Position numbers and translations under genes: made by a program. From Candidatus Rickettsia kotlanii (GTDB taxonomy: Bacteria; Pseudomonadota; Alphaproteobacteria; Rickettsiales; Rickettsiaceae), in NCBI GenBank assembly GCA_030295365.1, contig AP027062.1:144001-208000 (forward strand): a stretch of DNA of 64,000 nucleotides, given 5' to 3'. Below are positions 19,089-30,371 of the stretch, piece by piece. Position 1 is the first letter of the stretch. The number at the start of each line of letters is the position of its first letter. The notes beneath the pieces are model-generated. The model saw only the letters and a list, made by a program, of their open reading frames with translations. It had not been told where the DNA came from and made no database searches.

Positions 19089-21557
19089 ATGAATGATTTA
19101 CAAAGAGAAGCATCCGATCCTAATTACTCTGTTTGGGTATCAGCATCTGCCGGTACCGGCAAAACCAAAATCCTAACCGACCGATTTTTACGTCTGTTAA
19201 TAACGGGCGTAGAGCCTTCTAATATTTTATGCCTTACTTTTACTAATGCTGCAGCTATAGAGATGCAAGTAAGAATTAATAGCAGACTTAAATATCTTTC
19301 TCTTTGCAACGCCGAGCAACTAGAAGAAGCACTTTTCTTAATGAGCGGCAATAAGCCATCGCCACAAGAAACAGAAAACGCAAAAACTTTATATGATAAA
19401 ATACTAAATAGCAATAAGCTTTTAAATATCTATACAATTCATGCTTTTTGTCAAAAAATCCTTAACACTTTTCCCTTAGAAGCCGGCATAACACCAGAAT
19501 TTAAAATCCTTGAAGAAACTAAATTACAAGATATCTTCCTAAATATCAGAAACGAAATTTACTTAAGCGATGAACATAATGACTTAATTAAAATTTTACT
19601 TAACCGATTTCATGAAATAACTCTGCAAGATATTTTTACCGAGATAATCGAGCAGAAAATTAAATTCAGAAAGTTATTTATAAATAAGCAAATTCCCAAA
19701 GAAATATCTAATAAAAGATTAGCGTTAGGGGAATTAAATAATATTTACGATAAGGTAAAAAACTTACTTGCCGAGTACGATGTGGAAATAGCACCGAAAG
19801 AAATTTTTTTTACTAAAGACGGGAAAAAACGACAAAGCCTTTTATCGAAAGAATTAATAAGGAAATATCCTAAATTATTACTAGAGTTAGAAAAAATTAC
19901 CTCTGAAATTTACCGATTAGATGAGCTGCGTCGCATAGAAGAGCTAGAATATCATACGAACTTACTGACTAAACTTGCGCATATTATTTTAAAAAAATAC
20001 GATTCATATAAGGAAGAAAATAATTTACTCGATTACGACGATTTAATTTACTACGCCGAGAAATTACTAAATAATAAAACTACTCATGAGTGGTTGCTGC
20101 ATAAGCTTGAAAGCGAGATAAATCATATTCTTGTCGATGAAGCACAAGACACAAGCCCCCCGCAGTGGAATATTGTTACTACTTTAATAACAGAGTTTAA
20201 TGCTGTAGAGAGGCCAAATAATAGTGTTTTCATAGTCGGCGATGATAAACAATCGATCTTCAGTTTTCAAGGGGCTGATCTTCATAATTTCAACTTAGTA
20301 AATGAGCGACTAAAAGCAAATCTTACAAATGCTAATAAAAAATTCAAAAATATCACACTTGAATATTCTTATAGATCATGTACAGAGATTTTACAATTTA
20401 CTTATAATGTTTTAAAAAATATAAAATCCAATTACCCGAGTTTATTTCTTTCAAATAATCCTTTAATATCCTCATTTCGTACACATCAAGGCTCTGTAAC
20501 GGTTTGGCCATTAGTGACGAATGAAAAACAAGAAGAGCTTTTTTGGGCATTACCTAAAGATTATGAAAATTCTAAATCTGCTGCCGATTTACTCATAGAA
20601 AAAATCGTAAATTTTATAAAAGAACAAATAGAAAGCGAAGAAATTTTACCGTCTACTGCAAACAGGATATCTGAAAAAGATTTCATGATATTAGTCAGGA
20701 AGAGAGATGAATTTAGTAATAATCTAATCAAAGAACTTAGCAAAGCTCAACTTAAAGTTGAAGTAAGCGATAGAATGAACCTTAAGGAAAATCTAACTAT
20801 AATGGATTTAATTTCATTAGCTAAATTTGTGTTACTACCTGATGATGATTTAAATCTTGCCGGTTTACTAAAATCACCGATTATTGGCATAAGCGAGCAG
20901 CAATTATACGAACTTCTTGTAAATAAAAGTGAGAATAGTTTATGGGATATACTCTCTTCACATAAGGAGATATATAATAAGTTAGATTCTCTAATTGAAA
21001 TTTATAAAATATCGATTGTTGAGAACTTCTTTGATTTAGTGGTGCATAATCTAAATTTACGCGAAATTTACGATGATGATAGTGATGATATGATAAATGA
21101 GCTATTAACATTAAGCAAAAACTATGCAAATGATATAGATAATTCACTGCAAGGATTTGTTGCTTGGTTTGAAAATAACGATATCTATATTAAACGTGAT
21201 ATGGAGCATTCAGACAAAATAAGAGTAATGACCGTCCACGGCTCTAAAGGGCTTGAAACTCCTATTGTTATATTATGCGATTCTACTACTTTACCGATAA
21301 GCAACAATAAATTTATTTGGGATGATAAAGGAGAAATGTTTTTCTCTGCTAATGCTGCCGATACTCCTGAGTTTTTGCAAGAGCTGAAAGAAGCTGAAAA
21401 ATTAAGAGATTTGCAAGAATATATAAGACTACTCTACGTTGCAATGACAAGAGCTAAAGACAGGCTGATTATATGCGGTTTTAGTAATAAATCTACTACT
21501 CCTGAAAATTGCTGGTATGAAATAGCCAAACACACTTGCGATAAATTTCTCAATTAG
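19089..21557 (+). CDS. addA: AddA-type UvrD-like DNA helicase, nuclease domain absent
   Basis: 822 residues. SF1A helicase motifs: Walker A SASAGTGKTK (18-27), LCLTFTNAAAIEMQ, IYTIHAFCQ, Walker B HILVDEAQDTSPPQW, GDDKQSIFSFQGA, then TVHGSKGLETPIVIL and RLLYVAMTRAKDRL in the last 100 residues. It looks like the alphaproteobacterial AddA subunit of the double-strand-break resection enzyme. AddA proteins are normally about 1,100-1,200 residues with a C-terminal RecB-like nuclease. This one stops about 25 residues after motif VI, so the nuclease lobe is missing. No AddB is in the window. Confidence 0.85.
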   Translation: MNDLQREASDPNYSVWVSASAGTGKTKILTDRFLRLLITGVEPSNILCLTFTNAAAIEMQVRINSRLKYLSLCNAEQLEEALFLMSGNKPSPQETENAKTLYDKILNSNKLLNIYTIHAFCQKILNTFPLEAGITPEFKILEETKLQDIFLNIRNEIYLSDEHNDLIKILLNRFHEITLQDIFTEIIEQKIKFRKLFINKQIPKEISNKRLALGELNNIYDKVKNLLAEYDVEIAPKEIFFTKDGKKRQSLLSKELIRKYPKLLLELEKITSEIYRLDELRRIEELEYHTNLLTKLAHIILKKYDSYKEENNLLDYDDLIYYAEKLLNNKTTHEWLLHKLESEINHILVDEAQDTSPPQWNIVTTLITEFNAVERPNNSVFIVGDDKQSIFSFQGADLHNFNLVNERLKANLTNANKKFKNITLEYSYRSCTEILQFTYNVLKNIKSNYPSLFLSNNPLISSFRTHQGSVTVWPLVTNEKQEELFWALPKDYENSKSAADLLIEKIVNFIKEQIESEEILPSTANRISEKDFMILVRKRDEFSNNLIKELSKAQLKVEVSDRMNLKENLTIMDLISLAKFVLLPDDDLNLAGLLKSPIIGISEQQLYELLVNKSENSLWDILSSHKEIYNKLDSLIEIYKISIVENFFDLVVHNLNLREIYDDDSDDMINELLTLSKNYANDIDNSLQGFVAWFENNDIYIKRDMEHSDKIRVMTVHGSKGLETPIVILCDSTTLPISNNKFIWDDKGEMFFSANAADTPEFLQELKEAEKLRDLQEYIRLLYVAMTRAKDRLIICGFSNKSTTPENCWYEIAKHTCDKFLN

Positions 21558-21668
21558 TAGCTGCTATATTAATATAATATACTACTAAGACACACATATA
21601 TTTAAATAGCGTCTTATGTTAAAAATTTTAGAAAGTTTGAAAATAAAGCAAGAATTAAAATAGAAAGG

Positions 21669-21854
21669 TTAAATAATTACCATCCCTGCATTATGCTTAT
21701 GCAAAAGGTAATACGGAATAATACTTAAATTTTTTTCTTTTAAGGCTTGTTTATACTTTGTTATTTTAGAAATAACAACTACAACAAGAAAAATCAAAAT
21801 ACTTATTAACAGAGGATATAAGATATTTAACTGATCAAACATCATTAATTTCAA
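21669..21854 (-). CDS. Short single-pass membrane peptide, unknown
   Basis: 61 residues: a short N-terminus, one strongly hydrophobic helix (about 13-31), then a basic tail. I do not recognise it. It lies in AT-rich DNA between addA and a remnant, and could be a gene fragment. Confidence 0.3.
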   Translation of the reverse strand: MKLMMFDQLNILYPLLISILIFLVVVVISKITKYKQALKEKNLSIIPYYLLHKHNAGMVII

Positions 21855-22008
21855 AGAATTTAGTTAGATACTACATAATAGTAGTAACATTTATTTCAAT
21901 TTAACTCCTATATCTTAAATTTAAATCATTTATATTTAGATATTGTCATAAGAAAATTAATAAGATTTTTATTGAAACCGCTACTTCTAAAATAGATAGC
22001 ATAATAAT

Positions 22009-22571
22009 TTATGCATTATGATAATAATCATGCTCTAATAAATCAGATTTAAGAATGCCACAATTATATTCATATGAATCTAAATAAGCTTGTAATTCAT
22101 GAACATTTTGTTCTATTTTTTCATAATTATATTTATATGAGTTTTGGAATTTTTCAACTAATTTACCTTTATTAACAACTTTTTTATAAATATCTTCTTT
22201 AAAAAACCCATCTTTTTGTTCTTCACTACAAAAGTAATCCTTAAATTCACTATGTTTTTTTGGTAAATTAGAGATAAATTCTGCAAATTTTGCTAATTGA
22301 ATATTGGTAATTAGAGTAAATACCAAACCTATGTTTTTCTTTATATTGGTTAACTCTGGAAATTTCATGCTCTACTGTATCTTTTTGTTCAATTTCAATA
22401 ATATTATTAGATAAAATAACTAAATCTTTTTTATTAACCTCTTGCTTTTCAGATTCCTTTAGTTTTATATTCAGTATTTCCTCTTCTAATGCCTCTTTAC
22501 TAAATAATTTTTTAAATGCAGCAAGCCACGAACCAAAAGCTGTACTTTTTAAAATATTCTTTTAACTTCAT
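22009..22571 (-). pseudogene. Unknown helical protein, frameshifted
   Basis: The ATG at 22571, with AAGGAA 9 nt upstream, stops after 19 codons. A second frame carries LAAFKKLFSKEALEEEILNI and then KDLVILSNNIIEIEQKDTVE. A third frame from 22368 gives 119 residues (KFPELTNIKKNIGL ... YDSYEYNCG-like acidic and aromatic stretches). At least two indels join these into one former gene of roughly 185 residues. No known domain is recognised. Confidence 0.5.
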
Positions 22572-22778
22572 AACTAATTTCCTTGTTTATATTTTCTTAG
22601 TTTAATTTATAGTACTAGTTGGAAGTAATCAAGTTATAGAGCTAAGAAAAATTAATACTTTTGTAAAAATTATATATAGCGTAATAATTGAAAAACAGTT
22701 TTAAATACTTTAAATAATTTGACTATTTTAGAAAATTTTAATAAAATCTATTAATAAACTCAATCGATAATACAAAAT

Positions 22779-23723
22779 ATGAAAACAGCTTTTATCTTCC
22801 CCGGTCAAGGGTTGCAATTGATCGGCATGGGAAAAGATTTTTATGATAATTTTAAACCCGCCAAAGAAACTTTTCAAATCGTTGATGAAGTACTAAACCG
22901 AAAACTCACTGATATAATTTTTAATGGACCTTCTGAAGAACTTACCTTAACCACTAACGCACAACCGGCATTAATGGCAGTATCTATGGCAATAATAAAT
23001 ATTATCAAAGCTGAAACCGGTAAAAGTTTGGATAGTCTTTGCGATTATGCTGCCGGTCATTCGCTAGGTGAATATAGTGCTTTATGTAGTACCGAAAGTA
23101 TTAACCTTGAGACAGCAGCAAAACTACTTCATATACGTAGCACATCTATGCAGGAAGCATGTCCTGAAGGTGAGGGGAGCATGGCGGCTTGTATTAATAT
23201 TCCGCTTCAAAAACTTGAAGAAATATTAGAAGAAATCAACAAAGTAAATTTATGCCAAATTGCCAACGACAACATCGAAGGACAAATAGTTATTAGCGGC
23301 AAGACCACAGCTATAGATCATGCTATTAGTATAATTAAAGATTTAGGTTATAAAGCGATAAAGCTGAAAGTCAGCGCTCCATTTCATTGTAGCTTAATGA
23401 AACCGGCAGAAGAAAAAATGCGAGCAGCTCTTGATCAAGCTGTAATTAATAAGCCTCTGATACCGATAGTCCTCAATTATACCGCAAAACCTACTCTAGA
23501 TCCTACAGAAATCAAACAAAATTTAATTCTTCAGATATGCGGGCGAGTTAGATGGCGTGAAACTTTAGAACTATTTCACAAATTAGAAATCGCTCATATA
23601 GTAGAAATAGGGGCAGGAAGTGTACTAACAAATATGCTCCGGAAAATTAATTATCCATATAAGTTAAGTAATATAAGTAATTTAGAAGAACTACAGAATT
23701 GTTTAGATAACGTTAGTCAATAA
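22779..23723 (+). CDS. fabD: Malonyl-CoA:ACP transacylase
   Basis: 314 residues. The start FIFPGQGLQLIGMGKD is diagnostic, and the nucleophile is S95 in GHSLGEYSAL. Further motifs: ICQIAN-type region QIANDNIEGQIVISG, the active-site His in SAPFHCSLM, and the VEIGAGSVLTNM end. It loads malonate onto ACP for fatty-acid synthesis. It stands alone between decayed regions. Confidence 0.95.
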   Translation: MKTAFIFPGQGLQLIGMGKDFYDNFKPAKETFQIVDEVLNRKLTDIIFNGPSEELTLTTNAQPALMAVSMAIINIIKAETGKSLDSLCDYAAGHSLGEYSALCSTESINLETAAKLLHIRSTSMQEACPEGEGSMAACINIPLQKLEEILEEINKVNLCQIANDNIEGQIVISGKTTAIDHAISIIKDLGYKAIKLKVSAPFHCSLMKPAEEKMRAALDQAVINKPLIPIVLNYTAKPTLDPTEIKQNLILQICGRVRWRETLELFHKLEIAHIVEIGAGSVLTNMLRKINYPYKLSNISNLEELQNCLDNVSQ

Positions 23724-23778
23724 CTGTCTCTAATAACTTCTGATTCATAAAGTTTTTAAATTAACTTAATATTATTAT

Positions 23779-24820
23779 ATGCAAATTAGTTTTAGTTTTT
23801 TTAAGCAATTGCTAGAATTATTCACTAGTGATTGGCAGAGCTATTTAGATAAGGTAATAGAGGATTTTAAAATTTAGCCTTAACAGATACTAATGATACA
23901 TTTTTAAAAGAAGAATGTTATAAAAAAATTGCTCTTATCCAAAAAGACATTAAAGAAGGTGAATCTCCATGGTATGTTGCTCCTTTTAATAAAATAGATC
24001 ATGCAAGTTTATTACTTACCAATATTCATATATTAGAGCTTGATTATCTAAATCAAATACGGTAAAAGCAGTAAAAAATATGCTGCGAAATAACTTCAAA
24101 GATATATAATCCGAAAATTTATATTATTGCTAATAATGAAGAACCTATAATTAAAAACTATACAATAATTAGTAAATGATATTAGAAAACTAGACAGCGA
24201 GTTAGTAGCAGATATTCAAATATCATCAATTTTATTTTGTAGGTTTTCTTATTACTCAGTGTACAATCATTTTTATGGCTGCACATTTTGAAGAATTACA
24301 AAATTTTCATCAAAATTTAGATAACTTCAATTTTTTAGTACCGTTACAAAAATATATTCCCGAATGCCAACCAAAAGACTATTAAGAGTTTTGTCAATCT
24401 TGAAGCAATAACTTGGAATAGATTTTTAGTTAAACATCAGAAATTATTTGAGAACATTCAGAAATATTATTTAGCATCTGTAGTGATAGTGAGCATTTTG
24501 TACAATTGTTAATTTCAGACTCTTATCCATCTTAGCTTAAACAAATCGAAATTATAGAGTACTTAATAGCTAAATATAAAAATGATACTAAATTTATTTA
24601 TTATATAACCCAATAACTTTTTGATATTTGTGATGATAACACGGATATTAAAACTATCGAAGCCACGGCTAAACAGTTTTACAAATATATTGAATATTTC
24701 CGTAGTTGGGATGATTTACCTAGTTATTGGTATATGAACTTTAAAGGACTACCCGGATTTGATAAGGAAACTTTGATTATGAACAATTCCGTAAAACCGG
24801 GAAATGCTTATATTTAGTTA
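23779..24820 (+). pseudogene. Unknown gene, heavily decayed
   Basis: An ATG at 23779 opens MQISFSFFKQLLELFTSDWQ and stops. Downstream pieces in changing frames remain protein-like: KIALIQKDIKEGESPWYVAP, TNIHILELDYLNQIR, TAKQFYKYIEYFRSWDDLPS, GLPGFDKETLIMNNSVKPGN. Many stops interrupt it over about 1 kb. The family is not recognised. Confidence 0.45.
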
Positions 24821-24883
24821 GAAAAATTATAAAATAATTCTAGAAACTTTGCTTATTAGATGATATAAGGTAAAGCCATGATC

Positions 24884-24975
24884 GGAGAGATGGCCGAGTG
24901 GCCGAAGGCGGCGGTTTGCTAAACCGTTATACGGGTCATATCGTATCGAGGGTTCGAATCCCTCTCTCTCCGCCA
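24884..24975 (+). tRNA. tRNA-Ser (GCU anticodon)
   Basis: The acceptor arm GGAGAGA pairs with TCTCTCC at the 3' end. The anticodon stem CGGTTT-GCT-AAACCG puts GCT at 24918-24920, and the T loop is GGTTCGAATCC. A long variable arm (about 24922-24948) marks a class II serine tRNA. CCA is encoded (24973-24975). It decodes AGC/AGU. Confidence 0.97.
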
Positions 24976-25008
24976 GTCTGGACAGTTAGCCAATTCTTGT
25001 AGTGCTAT

Positions 25009-28000
25009 CTAAGTATAATCTTTATCACCAAACATATTATAGATTTCCGGCATATATTTATGTTTCAGCCAAATCTCAAGGCTACCGATAACATAAAGGT
25101 TATTTTTAGCTCTGCTAATACCGACGCTTAAGACTTTTGGCTTTTGTGTCATTATATTTGTTGCACCTTTATCAAGAGGATGCTGAGCTCCTAGTAGTAT
25201 TATTACCGTATCGTTTTCTTTGCCTTAAAATGCATGAATAGTGCCGATATTTTAAATGCTTGAATTGTTTTCTCATATCTTGAATTGTCATATATTTCAT
25301 TCAATTTTCTACAAATAGATTCACTGTAATCTTTATATATTGTAATAATGTAAATTTGTTTGAGCAAATCATCCCCATTTTTCTCTTTTAATACTTGTTT
25401 TAATAACTCTAGTAATTTTTGAAATTCGGCTTCCGATTCATATTTATAACGTTGAACCTTATTATCTTTTATATCTATCCATTTTGAAGTACCTAAAATC
25501 GTTCTAATATCAGAGTTACAGTCAGAGGTAGCAAAAATCATTTTGTCACCGTAAGTTATTTTGTTACATATTTTAAACATCGGATTTTGGCATCTTCTAT
25601 GCACTAATAAAGGCAAACCAACTGTAACATCATCTATTTTTGCTTGATATAAAGCATTACGGTCAACTAGGTTTTGCAATGAAACTTCTGAAGGTGACCA
25701 CTCAAGATATGAAACCTTAAAATGTTCACATAATTTGTTCATTAAATCTTGCTTTAATATAGAAATAGTGTTTGCAGCGGATCACCGACTACTACGACTT
25801 TTTTTAATTATTATAGCGGTATCTGCCCTGCTTCATCAATAAATAACCAAGGAATTTCATTATGTTCGGATGTTGCCAACATTTTATCGAATAAGTAAAA
25901 AGTTGTAGACATAACAGATATGACCATAAATTTTGCCAAGCAATTTTGTTTATCTTAGGGTCACCCGATGAATGCACTGCCATATCAAAGAAATATTGCA
26001 GGCTATGCCAAAAATTATCAGCATTAATATTTATAAATATCTCATGTAATCTTACAGCACTTATGAATAATTTTGATCTTAATTTTTCAAACTCTTTATC
26101 AAAGTAAGGAGTGACTTTATTTAAATCTTCAAAATTTTCTTGCCAATTTTTTCAAAATAAATCTTCTTCAAAATCCTTAATATTGAAATATTAATCTTTT
26201 AAACTTACGATAGCTAAGCTTATATCGTCGTTAAGCTGTTTTATTTTTTCTACAGAAGCCTCAATTTTCTTAATTTCAGCTTTAATATTCTTAATATCAG
26301 TTTTTATCCGGTCAATTTCTTCTGAAGATTTATTTTTTAGCTTAATTAAAGCCCGTTTTTGCTCATAGCAAGAATTGTATTTTGCAGTTTTAAAAAATGC
26401 ATGAATTTCTTCAAAAAACAAATTTAATAATTTTATTTCACAATCAATTTCAAGTATTTTAGAGCTTTTATAATCAAGCTCTAATTCTAACTCATTTTGC
26501 TCTTCTTTTTTTCTGCATATATCACTCCTAAATCCTCTTCCTTAATTAACTTTCTTTTCTTTTTATTAAATTCAATAACTGATGCAATATTTTCATAAAC
26601 TTTATAAATTTCACTGTATAAATTGTTAAAATCAGCACACGCTTCTTTCCATTCATTATTAATTTCATCTATAGAATTACAATATTCAGGTTTAAAATAT
26701 ACAGGGGCTTTATCTTTACATTTATTATTAACTAGCAGATTAAGATATTGCAGCATTTTATATTTTTCATCATTCTTATCATCGTTTTTTCTTCATCTTT
26801 ATATTTCTAAAACTTATTTGAAAATCTCTTTTTATTTCCATGATTACCGAGCACCGCAGCAAATATCCCCCAATCTTTCTCTTTTTCCTCTTCCAATAAA
26901 AGTTGTTTAAAATAACTTAAATCTTTATGATATAGCTTATATATTTTACTATATAACGATATTTCTTTAGATATATTTTCAACGGCATTGTTATTAGATG
27001 ATTCAACAACCATACCGTAAGTTTGTAATTTTGGTTTTAAAGAATTAATATGATAATCAAAATTTGGTGTATGTAAGAAAGATTTTTTATTTTGAAACCC
27101 GTCCTTAGGATCTTCTAAAATTGCTAAATATGAAGCACGATCTACATAGATATTTGCTGTAAGATCAAAAAGTATTGTGGTTTTACCTGTACCAGGCGGA
27201 CTATTAACAGCAAAAAGCTTCCCTGAAAAGAGGATGCAGCTTACAGTGCCGCAAGAGAGTGACTCGGCGATGGACACCAACGTGTTGGTTGCATCATAAA
27301 TGGAGATAACAGTTCTTGTAGACTTTCTTGATGCTTTAAAACATTTATGGAATCCGACTTATCTTCTTTACTTAGATATGTGGCAATTGTTGATTCTGAG
27401 TCAAATTTTTCTATATTACTTCGTACAAAATCTAATGGTCTTAGAAAAAAACTATTAAACATTTCTAAAGAAGGAGCAACAAAATTATAAATTACCGGTT
27501 TATCTTTTTTCTTTTTATGCGAGGTAACGCTTCTTACGTATATTTCAAAACAGTTAAATAAATAACTTCTGAACTACAAAATCAATCATAAGATTAATCA
27601 TTTTTAAATCTAGAGTTTAATTCAAGAATCTTGCTTTTTATCCTTAAAATATATTCTCTCGCTTTCTGAAAATACTTCCTCTATTAGGCTGTTATTATCT
27701 ACAAAATTTGGTAAATCTTTTAATTCTTTTTCTTGGAACTTATCTCTCATGATTCTACCAAGAGCATAAGCGGCAGTAGAGATAACCATCGATCCTTCAA
27801 TATATTTACCGTTTTCATTTATAGTTAAACCAGCAATAGGTGTTTGTCGGTTGTTCTTGCTTATCTTGATGGTTATTATAATCATTTAAGAACTCTTGAT
27901 CTAATTTAGTTATATTTTGGATTTTCTTTAAAATCTCAAGTGTAGCTTCCGACCATTTTAAATAACCGAGATAAATATGCCAATGAACTGCTACTTCGTT

Positions 28001-28240
28001 TTTCTCAAGATCAATATCAAGTTTTGTTTTATCCAGTTTTTCAAACTAAGCATCTTTTAAGAAAAAAAGCGTTTCTTTCTTATCCAGTTTGCAACTAAAA
28101 CTACCTTTTTTATCGGTATATTCTCTAATAATTTCAAAATATCTATTTAAATTTTCGTTTTTATTAGGAGTTAGTACTTCAATAATCTTCCATACATCGA
28201 GGATAGATTTGATTTGTTTATCAGATTGATTGTACACCAA
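25009..28240 (-). pseudogene. Superfamily 1 (Upf1/Dna2-like) helicase/ATPase, multiply frameshifted
   Basis: A single former gene of about 1,070 codons read in many frames. From 28240 there is an N-terminal helical region (IKSILDVWKIIEVLTPNKNE, AVHWHIYLGYLKWSEATLEI). Walker A VNSPPGTGKTTILFDL lies near 27195, followed by a long coiled coil (26756-26191). Next come Walker B IPWLFIDEAGQIPL near 25830, motif III VVVVGDPLQT near 25790, the LLVHRRCQNPMF block, and motif VI VGISRAKNNLYVIG near 25110. Stops and indels occur at least eight times. The order matches SF1B AAA_11/AAA_12 helicases. It is dead but recognisable. Confidence 0.8.
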
Positions 28241-28470
28241 AAGAAGTTTACACTTAAAATAGAAATATCCTAAGTATGAAACTAGAAGAAGGAAACAACT
28301 TTTTAATGTTACTATTTATAGCATATAAAAGATGTGTATAATTAACACAATTATTACCAAATTATTAATGATTTCAATAAAATTTAGTATTTATAAATTC
28401 ATTTAATATATTTCTTTAACCCAAATAGAATATAATAAAGCAAAATAATAAGGAAATTATTAAATATATA

Positions 28471-29126
28471 GTGTCTAGCATTTGGTCTTCTTGGAATCCT
28501 ATAAACTGGTCACCAAACATGCAATTAGCTACCTTAGGTTATATATTGTCTTGTTTAATTGATGGGAATGATGCATATCCAATTGAAGATGCACAAATAA
28601 TAAATAATGACCAGGAATGGCTTAAAAGCAATCAAACTTGTACCTTTTTAATACCCAATTTCCATCTTCTCATTATATGGAACTTACAAAAGAGATACCT
28701 ATATGCCTAAAAAGATTAAAAATATTTCATCAATTTGATGATGAGAATTATGTACCCAATGAAGCGTTAGCCTCTCATAAACTCATAAATAACTTTTCTA
28801 ATTTATTGAAGCATTTTAAACTAACTCCTCTTATAGATTCTACTGATTTTAATCCTAACTATTTTATGGTATGGAGTTGGGCAAAAAATTTAGGGAATAT
28901 TCCTAAATATTTTGGTCAAAAGCTAAAGCGTGTTTGTAATAATATAGAAGAAGCAGAAAATTATTGGAAGAGTTATGAACCGGAGGCATTCTCTCATTTT
29001 TCTACCTTGCATGAATTTATAAATACAATAACACATTGTAATAATGCATTATTAGGTTGTAGAGATATTAGATCAGATATATATTACAATGTAGTTAATT
29101 CAGATGAATACAACTTTCTTCTTTAA
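28471..29126 (+). pseudogene. Unknown protein gene split by a frameshift
   Basis: The first frame (GTG at 28471) gives SSIWSSWNPINWSPNMQLAT ... NDQEWLKSN. Near 28640 the coding sense moves to the frame that ends at 29126 (NTQFPSSHYMELTKEIP ... HEFINTITHCNNALLG). Together they make about 215 residues, Trp/Asn-rich and soluble-looking. I do not recognise the family. The downstream frame alone is 162 residues, so a shortened product is conceivable. Confidence 0.45.
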
Positions 29127-30225
29127 CAAATAAAATTAATGCCTATATAGTCAAATGCACATTTAAACCGCTCAGCACACATAGCCATACCCATACCGTC
29201 ACTGGCACATAAAGTAACTAAGCCTTTTTTAGCTCTTCGTAAGCCTTGTATCAGAGTCATAAGCACACGTCCGCCGCTTGCCCCAATCGGATGACCGATT
29301 GTTATTGCTCCACCGTTACCGTTAACATTAACCTTCTCCATATCCCATTTCATTTCACGGTTTACATAAATACTTTGAGCAGCAAACGCCTAATTAACCT
29401 CGATAACTTCTAAATCATTAACGCTCCAACCTGCTTTACTTAAAGCTTTTTTGGATGCAGGAACAGAGGTAGTACCCATAATACTTGGATCAACACCGGC
29501 TGAAGCATAAGAAACAATACGAGCTAGCGGCATTAAATTATGCTTTTTCAAAGCTGCTTCGGAAACTACCATACGACATGCCGCATCATCATTAATAGAG
29601 GAAGCATTACCCGCCGTAACTACACCATTTTTATTAAAAATAGGACGTAATTTACTCAGAATTTCAAGGCTGGTATCAGGTCTTACTGTTTCATCATGAT
29701 CAAACAAACTAGTAGTTTTTTAATCGTTACTTCGATAGGTAAGATTTCATCTTTAAAAACTCCTGCTAGCTGTGCTTTAGCTGCTGTCTTGTGAGAGCTT
29801 AAGACAAACTCGTCCTGCTGTTGTCTGCTAATATTAAACTGTTTCGAGGTATTTTCGGCAGTAATACCCATAAATACTCCTGAAAATACATCGGTTAATC
29901 CGTCATACTGCATTAGATCAACCATTTTAATATCGCCGCATTTAGCTCCTGCTCTGATATATAGTTACCGTGCATACCGAGCGACATATTCTCCTGCCCA
30001 CCTGCTATAACTATTTCATTATCACCCGTCATAATTGAATTTGCTGCAAGTGCTACACTTTTAAGACCTGAACCGCATACCTTATTAATCGTATAGCCAC
30101 GGCACTTTTTTTGGTATTCCTGCATCAATCAGAGCTTGCCTCACCGGATTCTGCCTGCTACCGCCGGTTATTACCTGTCCAAGGATTACCTCACCTACTA
30201 AAGCTGGATCGATTTTGCTAGTAAT
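29123..30225 (-). pseudogene. Acetyl-CoA acetyltransferase (thiolase) remnant
   Basis: Pieces in three frames reconstruct a thiolase: IDPALVGEVILGQVITGG, then [16 protein letters not shown] with the acyl-accepting Cys, [24 protein letters not shown], and the C-terminal [19 protein letters not shown] with the catalytic His. The second catalytic Cys region survives as [13 protein letters not shown]. The N-terminal ~50 codons are gone and at least three frameshifts or stops break it. It is the biosynthetic (AtoB/PhaA) type. Confidence 0.85.
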
Positions 30226-30227
30226 TC

Positions 30228-30256
30228 TTGACAAAAAGCTAAATATATTATATAAG
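30228..30256 (+). promoter_or_regulatory. Promoter of the nucleotide translocase gene
   Basis: TTGACA (30228-30233) and TATAAG (30251-30256) are 17 nt apart, the best sigma-70-like match seen in the window. It sits at the truncated edge of the thiolase remnant and would give a leader of about 110 nt. Confidence 0.65.
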
Positions 30257-30371
30257 TTCAGCACCTTCAGAAGGTAATAACAATATATATAGGCTCTAAA
30301 GTTTTAGGGGAAATATCTTTTCATAAAATCTTGAAGTGCTTAAGTTTTTTTTTTGTCCTTAGGGATTTATA

